Source: Fodinibacter sp963747405 (GTDB taxonomy: Bacteria; Actinomycetota; Actinomycetes; Actinomycetales; Dermatophilaceae). Taken from it: a DNA stretch of 64,000 bases. The DNA lies in NCBI GenBank assembly GCA_963747405.1, contig CAVVFG010000018.1, positions 1 to 64,000 on the forward strand. The letters run 5' to 3'. The notes under the pieces were generated by a model, which searched no databases, was not told the origin of the DNA, and worked only from the letters and a program-made list of their open reading frames with translations. Positions 1 through 9,733 of this stretch are shown here, piece by piece (the stretch's first letter is position 1; each line of letters starts with the position of its first letter). The translations under genes and the position numbers were made by a program.

Positions 1-51
1 CAGGCCCCGACTGCCCCCAATTGCGGGTCATCGGCGGCTCCGAGTGCCACG

Positions 52-1767
52 ATGGGGCGCGTGAGCATCGACGTCGACGCACCGGTCCCGTTCCCGTCCG
101 ACATCGAGATCGCCGAGGCGGCCGACATCACCCCGGTCGCCGACCTCGCGCGAGACGACCTCGGCATCCCCGCCGAGGCCCTCGTCCCGTACGGCCACAC
201 CAAGGCCAAGGTCTCGCTGCCCTACCTGCGCACCCTCGAGGGCCGGCCAGACGGGCACCTGGTGCTCGTCACGGCGATGTCCCCCACCCCCGCCGGCGAG
301 GGCAAGACGACCACCTCGGTCGGTCTTGCCGACGCCCTGCGCCGCCTGGGCGAGAAGAGCATCGTCGCCCTGCGCGAGCCGTCGATGGGCCCGGTGTTCG
401 GCATCAAGGGCGGCGCGGCCGGCGGCGGCTACAGCCAGGTGGTGCCGATGGTCGACATCAACCTGGCGTTCACCGGCGACTTCGCCGCCATCGGCGCGGC
501 CAACAACCTGCTCGCCGCGATGCTCGACAACCACCTGCACCAGGGCAACTCGCTCGACATCGACCCGCGCACGGTCACCTGGAAGCGCGTCGTCGACCTC
601 AACGACCGTGCCCTGCGCGACATCGTCGTGGGCCTGGGCGGCGTCACCAACGGGGTACCCCGTGAAGACGGTTTCGACATCGTCGTCGCCTCCGAGGTGA
701 TGGCGATCCTCTGCCTGGCCGACTCGCTGCCCGACCTCAAGCGCCGGCTCGGCGACATCGTGGTGGGGTACACCCGCGGCAAGGAGCAGGTGACCGCCCG
801 CGACCTGCGGGCCGACGGCGCGATGACCGTGCTGCTGCGCGACGCCCTCGCCCCCAACCTCGTCCAGACGCTCGAGCACACGCCGGCCTTCATCCACGGC
901 GGCCCGTTCGCCAACATCGCCCACGGCTGCAACTCGGTGATGGCCACCCGGGCCGCCCTCAAGCTCGGCGACTGGGTGATCACCGAGGCGGGGTTCGGCG
1001 CCGACCTCGGGGCCGAGAAGTTCGTCGACATCAAGTGCCGGGCCAGCGGCCTGCGCCCCGGGGCCGCGGTCGTCGTCGCCACCATCCGGGCCCTGAAGTT
1101 CCACGGTGGCGTGCCGGCGGCCGAGCTCGACCGCGAGGACCTCGCCGCCGTCGGCGCCGGCATGACGAACCTGCGGCGCCACCTCGACAACGTGCGCGGG
1201 GTCTTCGGGCTCACCCCGGTCGTCGCCGTCAACCGGTTCCCCACCGACACCGACGCCGAGGTCGACCTCGTCGTGCGGATGTGCTCGCACGAGGGGGTGC
1301 GCGCCTACGAGGCCACCCACGTGCGCGACGGTGGGGTGGGCGCCGAGGCGCTCGCGCACGGCGTCGTGGAGGCCGTGCGCGAGGGCAGGAGCGACCTGCG
1401 CTTCGTCTACGACGACCACCTCTCGCTCGAGAAGAAGGCCGAGGCCGTGGCGACCAAGGTCTACGGCGCGTCGCGGGTGGCCTTCGAGCCCAGGGCGCGG
1501 CGCCGCCTCGACCAGATCGAGGCCGCCGGCTACGGCCACCTGCCGATCTGCATGGCCAAGACCCAGTCGTCCTTCTCGACCGACGCCTCGCTGCGCGGCG
1601 CCCCCTCCGGGCACACCGTCACGGTGCGCGAGGTGCGGCTGGCCGCCGGCGCCGGGTTCGTCGTGCTCGTCACCGGAGAGATCATGACGATGCCGGGCCT
1701 GCCCAAGGTGCCGGCGGCGCACCGCATCGACGTCGACGACGAGGGCCGCGTCGTCGGCCTGAGCTGA
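52..1767 (+). CDS. fhs: Formate-tetrahydrofolate ligase
   Basis: ATP-dependent ligation of formate to tetrahydrofolate, giving 10-formyl-THF for purine synthesis and other one-carbon reactions in the cytoplasm. The 571-residue product has the family P-loop PAGEGKTT at residues 80-87, followed by the conserved EPSMGPVFGIKGGAAGGG stretch and an NNLLAAMLDNH segment, and the length is normal for the monofunctional enzyme. The ATG used here and a GTG three codons later are both possible starts; no clear ribosome-binding site separates them. The antiporter gene follows after 16 bases and could be cotranscribed. Identification rests on uninterrupted family similarity and is secure. Confidence 0.96.
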   Translation: MGRVSIDVDAPVPFPSDIEIAEAADITPVADLARDDLGIPAEALVPYGHTKAKVSLPYLRTLEGRPDGHLVLVTAMSPTPAGEGKTTTSVGLADALRRLGEKSIVALREPSMGPVFGIKGGAAGGGYSQVVPMVDINLAFTGDFAAIGAANNLLAAMLDNHLHQGNSLDIDPRTVTWKRVVDLNDRALRDIVVGLGGVTNGVPREDGFDIVVASEVMAILCLADSLPDLKRRLGDIVVGYTRGKEQVTARDLRADGAMTVLLRDALAPNLVQTLEHTPAFIHGGPFANIAHGCNSVMATRAALKLGDWVITEAGFGADLGAEKFVDIKCRASGLRPGAAVVVATIRALKFHGGVPAAELDREDLAAVGAGMTNLRRHLDNVRGVFGLTPVVAVNRFPTDTDAEVDLVVRMCSHEGVRAYEATHVRDGGVGAEALAHGVVEAVREGRSDLRFVYDDHLSLEKKAEAVATKVYGASRVAFEPRARRRLDQIEAAGYGHLPICMAKTQSSFSTDASLRGAPSGHTVTVREVRLAAGAGFVVLVTGEIMTMPGLPKVPAAHRIDVDDEGRVVGLS

Positions 1768-1783
1768 CCACCGTGGCTCCCTG

Positions 1784-3433
1784 ATGACGCTGTGGGCCGC
1801 CTACCTGGCGGCTGCGCTCGTCGGGGGCTTCGTCGCTCGCCTGCTGCACCTGCCACCCCTGGTGGGCTTCGTGGTCGCCGGGTTCGCCCTGGCGGCCCTC
1901 GGCACCGAGGAGCACCCCGCCGTGGGGACGCTGGCCGAGCTGGGGGTGACCCTCCTGCTCTTCGCGGTCGGCCTCTCCTTCGACGTGCGCCGGCTGTGGC
2001 GCCGCGAGGTCTGGCTGACGGCCACGGTGCACACCATCGTCATGATCGCCCTGGGTGCCGCCCTCCTCGGCGCGCTCACCTTCACGAGCCTGGCGGCGTT
2101 CGCCGGGCTCGAGCCGTCGACGGTCCTCCTCCTGGCCTTCGCACTGTCCTTCTCGAGCACCGTCCTCGTCGTAAAGATGCTCGACGAGCGCAGCGAGTCG
2201 CGGTCCCGATACGGTCAGATCGCCATCGGCATCCTCGTGGTCCAGGACCTCGCCGTCGTCGCCTACGTGGCCCTGAGCCACGGCCGCCCTCCGGGCCCGT
2301 GGGCCCTGGCGCTGGTCCTGCTCGTCCCGGCCCGGTACCCCCTCGCAGCCGTCTGGGACCGGCTGGGCCACGGCGAGCTCCAGGTGCTCTTCGGTGTCTT
2401 CGTGGCCCTCGTGCCCGGCTACCTGCTCTTCGAGACCGTCGGTCTCGACGGGCAGCTGGGCGCCGTCGTGATGGGGCTGCTCCTCGCCTCGCACCGGCGC
2501 GCCGGCGACCTGGTCAAGTCGTTGTTCTCGGTCAAGGAGCTGCTGCTCGTCGCCTTCTTCCTCTCGATCGGCCTCCAGGGCGTGCCCAGCCCCAGCCAGC
2601 TCGGCACCGGGCTGCTGCTCCTGGTCCTCCTGCCGGTCCAGACGGCCTTGTACGTGCTGCTCCTGACGGTGTTCGGAGTGCGGCGGCGTACCTCCGCCCT
2701 GACCGGGCTCGCCCTGGCCAACAACTCCGAGTTCGCGCTCGTCGTGGCCGCCACCGCCGTCGCGACCGGAACACTCGAGGCCGGCTGGCTCACCACGGTG
2801 TCCGTGGCCGTCGCGGCCAGCTTCCTGGTCTCGACAGCGGTGAACCGGCGCGGCGAGCGATGGGCGGACGCCCTACAGGCCCGCTGGCCGGAGCACGACA
2901 CCGAGCGCCTGGACCCGCTGGAGCGACCGATCCCGCTGCACGACGTCGACGTGCTCGTGCTCGGCCTGGGCCGCGTCGGGGCCGGCGCCTACACCCGCCT
3001 GGCCGATGAGGGGCTGCGCGTCCTCGGCATCGAGCACGACGAGCGACGGGTCGCCGACCTGCGTGCCCGGGGCCTCGAGGTGGTGGCGGGCGACGCCTCC
3101 GACAGCGCACTGTGGCAGCGGCTCGTGGCGGTGCGGTCGCTGCGCACCGTCGTGCTCGCGATGCCCTTCCACCACGCGAACCTGGGCGCCCTCACGGTGG
3201 TGCGCGCCCGCCACTTCACCGGGACCGTCGCGGCCGTGGCGCGCTACGACGACGAGGTCGAGGAGCTGCTCGAACACGGCGCCGACACGGTGCTGCACAT
3301 CTACAGCGCCTCGGGGCTGGCGCTGGCCGAGGCGGCCCTGCGCGACCGGGCCTCGCTGCCGGCGACCGACGCCACCCGGGTCACGCCCGACCATCGGCCA
3401 CCATCGACCGGCCGTCGAGCCGGCGAGCCATGA
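1784..3433 (+). CDS. Kef-type cation:proton antiporter with TrkA-N domain
   Basis: Predicted inner-membrane monovalent cation/H+ antiporter of the CPA2 (KefB/RosB-like) type. About twelve hydrophobic segments fill residues 1-350. After a linker comes a cytoplasmic Rossmann domain from about residue 386 with the nucleotide-binding motif LGLGRVG and the acidic residues expected of a TrkA-N/RCK module, so ligand gating by NAD(H) or another nucleotide is likely. The ion is unknown; K+ or Na+ are both plausible. The last 15 or so codons (proline- and arginine-rich) run into the decayed acetyltransferase on the opposite strand, so the C-terminus may be a chance extension. Confidence 0.85.
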   Translation: MTLWAAYLAAALVGGFVARLLHLPPLVGFVVAGFALAALGTEEHPAVGTLAELGVTLLLFAVGLSFDVRRLWRREVWLTATVHTIVMIALGAALLGALTFTSLAAFAGLEPSTVLLLAFALSFSSTVLVVKMLDERSESRSRYGQIAIGILVVQDLAVVAYVALSHGRPPGPWALALVLLVPARYPLAAVWDRLGHGELQVLFGVFVALVPGYLLFETVGLDGQLGAVVMGLLLASHRRAGDLVKSLFSVKELLLVAFFLSIGLQGVPSPSQLGTGLLLLVLLPVQTALYVLLLTVFGVRRRTSALTGLALANNSEFALVVAATAVATGTLEAGWLTTVSVAVAASFLVSTAVNRRGERWADALQARWPEHDTERLDPLERPIPLHDVDVLVLGLGRVGAGAYTRLADEGLRVLGIEHDERRVADLRARGLEVVAGDASDSALWQRLVAVRSLRTVVLAMPFHHANLGALTVVRARHFTGTVAAVARYDDEVEELLEHGADTVLHIYSASGLALAEAALRDRASLPATDATRVTPDHRPPSTGRRAGEP

Positions 3434-3821
3434 CCACGCTGTCGCGGTCGTCGCCGGGCGCGCGCCTCGACCCGCGGTGCCCGCAGCACGGTCCACAACG
3501 CCGGGCCGGTCCCGGCATCCACCGCGCCGCCCGGCGACAGGCCCGCGGCGAGCGCCGTGCGCACCCACGCCGCCTCCGAGGCCAAGCCCCGGCCGTGCAG
3601 CTGGGAAGCCAGCCGGTGGTAGAGGTTGAGCACGTCCTCTCCCAGCGGCCGAGGCAGTCGGTGAACCACCGGTCGGCCTCGTCGCGGTCGGGCAACGCGA
3701 ACATGGCGTGCTCGTAGGGCGCCGGGTCGCGGTGCAGCCCGACCCACAGCGCCCGGTCAGCAGGCCTGGGTGGCCGCAGAGTCAGCCGGTTCGTCGCGAG
3801 CTCACGAGGCGCCTCCTGCAC
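3384..3821 (-). pseudogene. Decayed GNAT acetyltransferase
   Basis: Fragments of a RimJ/RimL-like GNAT acetyltransferase are spread over two reading frames. The first about 60 codons from a GTG give the typical opening LATNRLTLRPPRPADRA and DRDEADRWF. Near 3642 the similarity jumps frame to LASQLHGRGLASEAA, which is the acetyl-CoA-binding loop and following helix. Near 3460 it returns to the first frame with GDDRDSVVMARRL, matching the usual N-x-x-S-x-x-V-x-x-R-L segment. The central beta strands between the first two pieces are missing, so there is also a deletion. The tail overlaps the end of the antiporter gene on the other strand. No intact product can be made. Confidence 0.72.
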
Positions 3822-3909
3822 GGTCGCGAGAGTACTGGCGGCGGTAGCCGGCCGGAGTCCTCGCGACCAGCGCGTTCACGACGTGAGCGGCCACGCCCGC
3901 GCGAGCCCC

Positions 3910-5400
3910 TCAGACGGCGTATGCCGTGAGGTCGCCGGCGAGGTCGGGCGTCACCCGGGCGGTGAGCCGGGTGCCGTCGGCGACGTGCTCGCTGGCGAGC
4001 ACCTCACCCGTCTCGTGGATGCGGCTGACCAGGTCGCCGCGCTCGTAGGGCACGAGCACCTCGACGTCGATGTCGGGCTGGGGCAGCTCGTCGGCGATGA
4101 GGGCGCGCAGCTCGTCGAGCCCCGCGCCGGTGCGGGCGGAGACCACGATCGAGTGCTTCTCGTGCCGGCGCAGCCGGTCGATGACCTCTGGGTCGGCCAG
4201 GTCGGCCTTGTTGATGACGATGACCTCGCGCACGTCGGTGGCCTCGACGTCGGCGAGCACCAAGCGCACCGCGGAGATCTGGCCCTCGGGGTCGGGGTGC
4301 GAGCCGTCGACCACGTGCAGCAGCAGGTCGGCCTCGGCCACCTCCTCGAGCGTGGACCGGAAGGCCTCGACGAGCTGGTGCGGCAGCGCACGCACGAAAC
4401 CGACGGTGTCGACGAGCGTGTAGAGGCGCCCGTCGGGGGTCTCGGACCGTCGCACGGTGGGGTCGAGGGTCGCGAACAGCTGGTTCTCGACGAGCACACC
4501 GGCACCGGTCAGCCGGTTGAGGATGGAGGACTTGCCCGCGTTGGTGTAGCCGGCGATGGCGACGCTCGGCACGGCGTTGGCCCGGCGGCTGCCGCGCTTG
4601 GTGTCGCGGACCGTCTTCATCTCCTTGATCTCACGGCGCAGCTTGGCGATGCGGGTGTTGATCCGGCGGCGGTCGAGCTCGATCTTGGTCTCACCCGGGC
4701 CGCGCGAGCCCATGCCCTGCCCACCGGCAGCTTGGCCACCGGCCTGGCGCGACATCGACTCGCCCCAGCCACGCAGCCGCGGCAGGAGGTACTGCAGCTG
4801 GGCCAGCTCGACCTGCGCCTTACCCTCGCGGCTCTTGGCGTGCTGGGCGAAGATGTCGAGGATCAGCGCGGTGCGGTCGATCACCTTGACCTTGACGACG
4901 TCCTCGAGCGCCCGGCGCTGGCTGGGCGCGAGCTCGGTGTCGCAGACGACGGTGTCGGCGCCCTCGGCGATGACGATGTCGCGCAGCTCGGCGGCCTTGC
5001 CCTTGCCGAGGTAGGTGGCCGGGTCGGGGTTCGACCGGCGCTGCACCACACCGGCGAGCACCTCGGAGCCGGCCGTCTCGGCGAGCGCGGCGAGCTCACG
5101 CATGGAGTTCTCGGCGTCGTCGGCGGTGCCCTCGCTCCACACGGCAGCCAGCACCACCCGCTCGAGCCGCAGCTGGCGGTACTCGACCTCGGTGACGTCC
5201 TCGAGCTCGGTGGACAGCCCGGCGACGCGGCGCAGCGAGGCGCGCTCCTCGCGGTCGAGCTGGTCGCCGTCGAAGGAGACGTCGTCGTCGAGCACGAAGC
5301 CCGCGTCGTCAAGCGTCGCAGTATCGAGGGTCGCGGTGTCGTAGACGGTGTCGTCGGCGAGCGCTTCGGCCCGCCCGGAAAGGATGTTCTTCGCAGTCAT
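3910..5400 (-). CDS. hflX: GTPase HflX
   Basis: Ribosome-associated GTPase of the HflX family, which splits or rescues stalled 70S ribosomes under stress. The N-terminal domain carries the family signature DPATYLGKGKAAEL, then a coiled, arginine-rich linker with RGPGETKIE, then the G domain with P-loop GYTNAGKSS at about residue 283, switch region TLDPTVRR, DTVGF and NKAD. At 496 residues it has a normal length. The first 50 residues are acidic and variable, as in other actinobacteria. It stands alone on the minus strand; the miaA-dapF pair lies further upstream on the same strand, the usual actinobacterial neighbourhood. Confidence 0.96.
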   Translation of the reverse strand: MTAKNILSGRAEALADDTVYDTATLDTATLDDAGFVLDDDVSFDGDQLDREERASLRRVAGLSTELEDVTEVEYRQLRLERVVLAAVWSEGTADDAENSMRELAALAETAGSEVLAGVVQRRSNPDPATYLGKGKAAELRDIVIAEGADTVVCDTELAPSQRRALEDVVKVKVIDRTALILDIFAQHAKSREGKAQVELAQLQYLLPRLRGWGESMSRQAGGQAAGGQGMGSRGPGETKIELDRRRINTRIAKLRREIKEMKTVRDTKRGSRRANAVPSVAIAGYTNAGKSSILNRLTGAGVLVENQLFATLDPTVRRSETPDGRLYTLVDTVGFVRALPHQLVEAFRSTLEEVAEADLLLHVVDGSHPDPEGQISAVRLVLADVEATDVREVIVINKADLADPEVIDRLRRHEKHSIVVSARTGAGLDELRALIADELPQPDIDVEVLVPYERGDLVSRIHETGEVLASEHVADGTRLTARVTPDLAGDLTAYAV

Positions 5401-5475
5401 GTTCTCCCTAGGGTCTCATTGCGAAACGCCCCGCGGCCAACGGTTTCTTCCGCTGCTCGGTAGCGTGTGCTCGCG

Positions 5476-6081
5476 ATGGAGACGCCCGACCACTACTTCA
5501 CGGCCGCACCGGCGAGCGCCGACGAGCGACGGCGCACCACCGTCCGCCTGGCCGGGCGCGTGGTCGACGTGGAGGTGGCGCCGGGCGTCTTCTCCCCCGG
5601 CGGCCTGGACAAGGGCACGGCCGTGCTCCTCGACGAGGCGCCCGAGCCCCCGGCCACCGGCACCTTCCTCGACCTCGGCTGCGGCTGGGGCCCGATCGCC
5701 CTCAGCCTCGCCCTTGCGTCGCCGGCCGCCACGGTGTGGGCCCTCGACGTCAACGAGCGGGCCCTCGACCTGACCCGCCGCACCGCGGCCGCGCTGGGGC
5801 TCGACGGCGTGCGCGCGACGACCGCGGACGGCATCCCCGATGACGTGCGGTTCGACCTGATCCGGTCCAACCCCCCGATCCGGGTCGGCAAGGCGGTGCT
5901 GCACGAGCTGCTGCGCACCTGGCTGCCCCGGCTGGCACCGAGCGGCGTGGCCCACCTCGTCGTGCAGCGCAACCTGGGCTCGGACAGCCTGCAGCGGTGG
6001 ATCACCACAGAGCTGGGGATGCCGTGCACCCGGCTGACCTCGAGCAAGGGCTTCCGGGTGCTCGAGGTGAGGCAGCCATGA
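5476..6081 (+). CDS. Class I SAM-dependent methyltransferase (RsmC/MTS type)
   Basis: A 201-residue methyltransferase with the SAM-binding motif LDLGCGWGPIAL at about residues 64-75 and the catalytic-site motif SNPPIR near 131, typical of the MTS/RsmC family of exocyclic-amine methyltransferases acting on guanine in rRNA. It corresponds to only the catalytic half of E. coli RsmC, as is common in actinobacteria, so the target (16S rRNA or other) is not certain. The ATG beginning METPDHYF is preferred to a GTG three codons earlier because family members start near this point. The stop overlaps the next start by four bases (ATGA), suggesting translational coupling. Confidence 0.88.
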   Translation: METPDHYFTAAPASADERRRTTVRLAGRVVDVEVAPGVFSPGGLDKGTAVLLDEAPEPPATGTFLDLGCGWGPIALSLALASPAATVWALDVNERALDLTRRTAAALGLDGVRATTADGIPDDVRFDLIRSNPPIRVGKAVLHELLRTWLPRLAPSGVAHLVVQRNLGSDSLQRWITTELGMPCTRLTSSKGFRVLEVRQP

Positions 6082-6974
6082 CCGAGACCACCGTCCCCGC
6101 CCTCGGCGTCGTGCTCGTGCCGACGCTCCCGCCCGAGGCGCTGCGCCCGCTCGCCGCGGCGGCCGACCGGCACCTCGACGAGCTGTGGCTGTGGGAGGAC
6201 TGCTTCACGGAGTCCTCCATCGCCGCGGCGGGCGCGGCCCTGGCCTGGACCGAGCGAGTACGGGTGGGCATCGGCCTGGCGCCGGTGCCGTTGCGCAACG
6301 TGGCGCTGCTGGCGATGGAGCTGGCCACCCTGCACCGGCTCTTCCCCGGCCGCCTGCTGCCCGGCATCGGCCACGGCGTGCAGGAGTGGATGGGCCAGGT
6401 CGGCGCGCGCGCCGCCTCACCGCTCACCCTGCTGCGCGAGCACGCCGAGGCGCTGCGCCTGCTGCTCGACGGTGCCGAGGTCAGCGTCTCCGGGCGCTAC
6501 GTCACGCTCGACCGGGTGCGCCTGGACTGGCCGCCCGAGGCGGGCACCCCGTTGCTCGTGGGTGGCACCGGCCCGCGCACACTCGAGCTGGCCGGCCGGG
6601 TGGGCGACGGCATCATCATCGGGTCGGTCACCTCGGATGCCGAGCTCGCCGACGCGGTGGCCGCGGCGCAGACCGGCTGGGTGGCAGGTCACGGCGCCGA
6701 CGCGGGCCGGATGTCGGTCGTCACTCACCTGATGACCACGACCGGGCCGGGGGCTGAGGAGCGCCTCGCCGGCGAGCTGCGCCGGTGGGACCGTGCCGAC
6801 GGCGCCCTCGGCCGGGGCGTGGCCGGCGACGCGGCGACCGTGGCGGATGCCGTGCGCCGGCTCGCGGCGATCGGCGTCACGAGCGTGGTGTTCCAGCCCA
6901 CCGAGGACGAGCCGGACCTCGAGGGGTTCGTCGAGTTCGTCGGGCGGGACGTCAGGTCAGCGCTGGGACGCTGA
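6078..6974 (+). CDS. LLM-class F420/flavin-dependent oxidoreductase
   Basis: A 298-residue luciferase-like (TIM-barrel) oxidoreductase. It shows the early strand and helix pattern, ELWLWEDCF, the PLRNVALLAMELATLHRLFPGR segment typical of coenzyme-F420-dependent LLM proteins, and the PLLVGGTGPRTLELAG motif that contacts the cofactor phosphate. Substrate cannot be told from the sequence. The ATG is chosen because it gives a four-base overlap with the methyltransferase stop and removes a poor N-terminal extension. F420 rather than FMN is favoured by family resemblance and by the actinobacterial host, but this is inference. Confidence 0.85.
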   Translation: MTETTVPALGVVLVPTLPPEALRPLAAAADRHLDELWLWEDCFTESSIAAAGAALAWTERVRVGIGLAPVPLRNVALLAMELATLHRLFPGRLLPGIGHGVQEWMGQVGARAASPLTLLREHAEALRLLLDGAEVSVSGRYVTLDRVRLDWPPEAGTPLLVGGTGPRTLELAGRVGDGIIIGSVTSDAELADAVAAAQTGWVAGHGADAGRMSVVTHLMTTTGPGAEERLAGELRRWDRADGALGRGVAGDAATVADAVRRLAAIGVTSVVFQPTEDEPDLEGFVEFVGRDVRSALGR

Positions 6975-6995
6975 GCGCCGCGTGCTCGAGGTCCG

Positions 6996-8784
6996 TCAGG
7001 GGTGACGCCCGTCGGGGCGCACGACCATCGCCGAGCCCCCTCCGCGCCGGGTCGGCTCGGCAGCTGCCGTGTACCTCCCGTGGCCCAGCACCTGGATTGC
7101 CGTCGCCGCACCGATCTCCGAGGTGGAGGTCAACGTGTGGCCGAGTCCCGTCAGCCCCGTCCCGACGGGCCCGGCGGCGATCGCCGGCTCGGCCTGCTCG
7201 CTCGACCCGTTGCGGCTGGAGAGCCTCGGCGCGGCCAGGGCGTCACCGATGGACAGGTCCCGCTCGTAGTGGCCGAGGAGGATCTGGGCCGTCGTCGTGA
7301 TGATCGAGGCGCCACCCGGGCTGCCCGCGACGAGGTCGAGCCGGCCGTCATCGAGGACGATCGTGGGCGACATCGACGAGCGCGGCCGCTTCGAGGGGCC
7401 GGGAAGGTTCGGTCCGGCACACCGGGGCCAGCGGGACGAAGTCGAAGTCGGTCAGCTCGTTGTTGAGGATGAACCCCCAGCCCGGCACCGTGATCCCCGA
7501 GCCGCCGGTCTGCTCGATCGTCGAGGTGTAGGCGACGGCGTTGCCCCAGCGGTCGACGACCGACAGGTGGGTCGTCGACGTGCCGTCGTGCGGGAGGATG
7601 CCCGACGGCGCGCCCTCCGCGCAGTCGGAGTACCGGCCGTCGGGGCTGCCGAAGGGCACCGGCCGGGGCATCGCCGCGGTGGCGGAGAACAGGCACGCCC
7701 GCTCGTCGGCGAAGGGCTGCGACAGCAGCTCCTTGACCGGGACGCCGCGCACGTCGCCGACGTAGCGGTTGCGGTCGGCGAACGCGGTGGCGGAGGCCTC
7801 CGAGAAGCGGTGGAGGTACTGGACGTCGTCGACCCCGCTGGTCGGCGTGCCGGTGCGCTCGTCGTAGGCCTCGACGAGGTTGAGGATCTCGCCGACCGCG
7901 ATGCCTCCGCTGCTGGGCACCGGCATCCCGTAGACGTCCTTGCCCTGGTAGCGCGAGCGGACCGGGTCCTTGTCGAGGACGCGGTAGCGGGCGAGGTCGC
8001 GGGTGGTCAGCGCGCCGGCGGGCACGCTCACGCCGGGCGCGGTCGTCGGGTGCTGCACCTGGGCGACGAGGTCGCGCCCGAGCCGCCCGCGGTACAGCGC
8101 GTCGACACCCTCGGTGCGCAGCAGCCGGAAGGCCCTGGCCATGTCGGGGTTGCGGAACACCGAGCCCGTGGCCGGGGCCACGCCGCCGGGGAGGAACACC
8201 TTCGCCGTCTCGGGGAACTGGGAGAAGCGCGCGACGTTGTCGAGCGTCTGCTGGTGGAAGGTCTGGTCGACCACGAAGCCGTCGCGGGCGATGCGCTCGG
8301 CCGGCCGGAGGAGGGTGCCGAGGCGTCGGCTGCCCCAGCGGTCGACCGCCCGCTCCAACGTGGCCGGTGTGCCCGGGACCCCCACCGACAGACCGGAGTT
8401 GACGGCCTTGGCGAACGGCAGCGGCTGGCCGGCGGCGTCGAGGAAGGCCGTCTCGTCGTGGGTCGAGGGCGCCGCCTCCCGCCCGTCGATGGTCTCGACG
8501 CGGTGCTTGCGCGCGTCGTAGTGGACGAAGAAGCCGCCGCCCCCGATGCCCGTCGAGTAGGGCTCGGTGACCCCGAGCGCGGCCCCGGAGCCGGTCATGA
8601 CGGCGACCTTCGGCAGCTGGTGGCCGACCGGCGGTCGCCCGCCGTGACCGGGGCGGTCGTGGCCCTCCTGCGCCGCGGTGCTCGGTGACGCGACCGCGAG
8701 GGTGGCGGCGACGCCGAGGGCCAGCCCGGCGGCGAGTCAGCGGCGGGTGGGTCGCACGGGTGCGACGGCGCGTGGGGTCCCCAT
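6996..8784 (-). pseudogene. ggt: Gamma-glutamyltransferase, inactivated
   Basis: A gamma-glutamyltransferase (gamma-glutamyl hydrolase/transpeptidase, secreted, autoprocessed) with at least three lesions. The signal peptide begins MGTPRAVAPVRPTRR, meets an in-frame TGA at 8737-8739, and continues in frame with LAAGLALGVAATLAVA. About 30 codons normally between the leader and the EPYSTGIGGGGF motif are missing without loss of frame. Near 7415 a one-base shift breaks the small subunit: NNELTDFDFVPLAP is in one frame while GPNLPGPSKRPRSSMSPTIV continues in another. The processing threonine in TSTTHLSVVD is still present, so decay looks recent. A sequencing error could explain one lesion but not all three. 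Confidence 0.88.
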
Positions 8785-8851
8785 CACGGCACCGTAGCCC
8801 CGGCCTCGGGGCCTGTCGCGCCGGGCGGACGGCCGGGTGTCGGCCGGTCCG

Positions 8852-9733
8852 TCAGTCGGGCAGCAGGGCCGTCGCCACCGTGCCGTCGGCGACGAGCACG
8901 GCCGGGCCGGCCAGCTCGACGCCGTGGTCGGGCAGTAGGCGCACGGTGAGCCGGCCGCCCGGCACGTCGACCAGCCAGGTGGCGCCGGTGTCGAGGCTGC
9001 CGGCCCAGAAGCTGGTGGCGATGGCGGCCGCACAGGCCCCGGTGCCGCACGACCGGGTTTCTCCGACGCCGCGCTCGTGCACGCGCATCGCGATGTGTCC
9101 CGGCCCCATCGGGCGCACGAGCTCGACGTTGGTGCCGTGCGGGGGCTCGGGGCGCACCTGCGGGGCCCGGGTGAGGTCGAGGTTGTCGAGGTCGACGGCC
9201 TCGGGCAGCGCCACGACGGTGTGCGGGTTGCCGAGCTCGACGCGCAGCGCCGAGCACGGGTCGCCGTCGTCGTCGAGGTGCACCAAGGCGTCGAAGCCGT
9301 CGCGCTCGGCGGTCTGGGGGTCGGTCAGCCGCCACGGCCCCAGGTCGACGGCGAACCCGCCGCCGTCGGCGCGGACGTGCTTGACGCCTGCGCGGGTGGC
9401 AATGGCGAACTCGTCGGCCGTCTCCAGCCCCTCGCGGCGCAGGTAGGCCGCGAACACCCGGGTGCCGTTGCCGCACATCTCGGACAGGCTTCCGTCGGCG
9501 TTGCGGTAGTCCATGAACCACCGGGCGGCGCCGGCCTGGGCGCGCACGGCCGGGTCGTCGGCCAGGTCGGCCGGCACCACCCGGATCACGCCGTCACCGC
9601 CGATGCCGGCGCGCCGGTCGGCCAGCGCGGCCGCGTGGGCGGCGGTGAGGCCGAGGGCGCCGTCGAGGTCTGGCACCAGCACGAAGTCGTTCTGCGTGCC
9701 GTGTCCCTTGGTGAAGGTGAGCCGGTCAGCCAT
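8852..9733 (-). CDS. dapF: Diaminopimelate epimerase
   Basis: Converts LL- to meso-diaminopimelate for lysine and peptidoglycan synthesis. The 293-residue protein keeps both active-site cysteines: Cys87 in EMCGNGTR and Cys229 in RSCGTGACA, and the opening FTKGHGTQNDFV. A start at the second methionine (MADRLTFTK) is chosen; it overlaps the end of miaA by eight bases, so the two are an operon. A methionine three codons upstream is also possible. dapA and dapB lie tens of kilobases away in this window, so the pathway genes are dispersed. Confidence 0.96.
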   Translation of the reverse strand: MADRLTFTKGHGTQNDFVLVPDLDGALGLTAAHAAALADRRAGIGGDGVIRVVPADLADDPAVRAQAGAARWFMDYRNADGSLSEMCGNGTRVFAAYLRREGLETADEFAIATRAGVKHVRADGGGFAVDLGPWRLTDPQTAERDGFDALVHLDDDGDPCSALRVELGNPHTVVALPEAVDLDNLDLTRAPQVRPEPPHGTNVELVRPMGPGHIAMRVHERGVGETRSCGTGACAAAIATSFWAGSLDTGATWLVDVPGGRLTVRLLPDHGVELAGPAVLVADGTVATALLPD

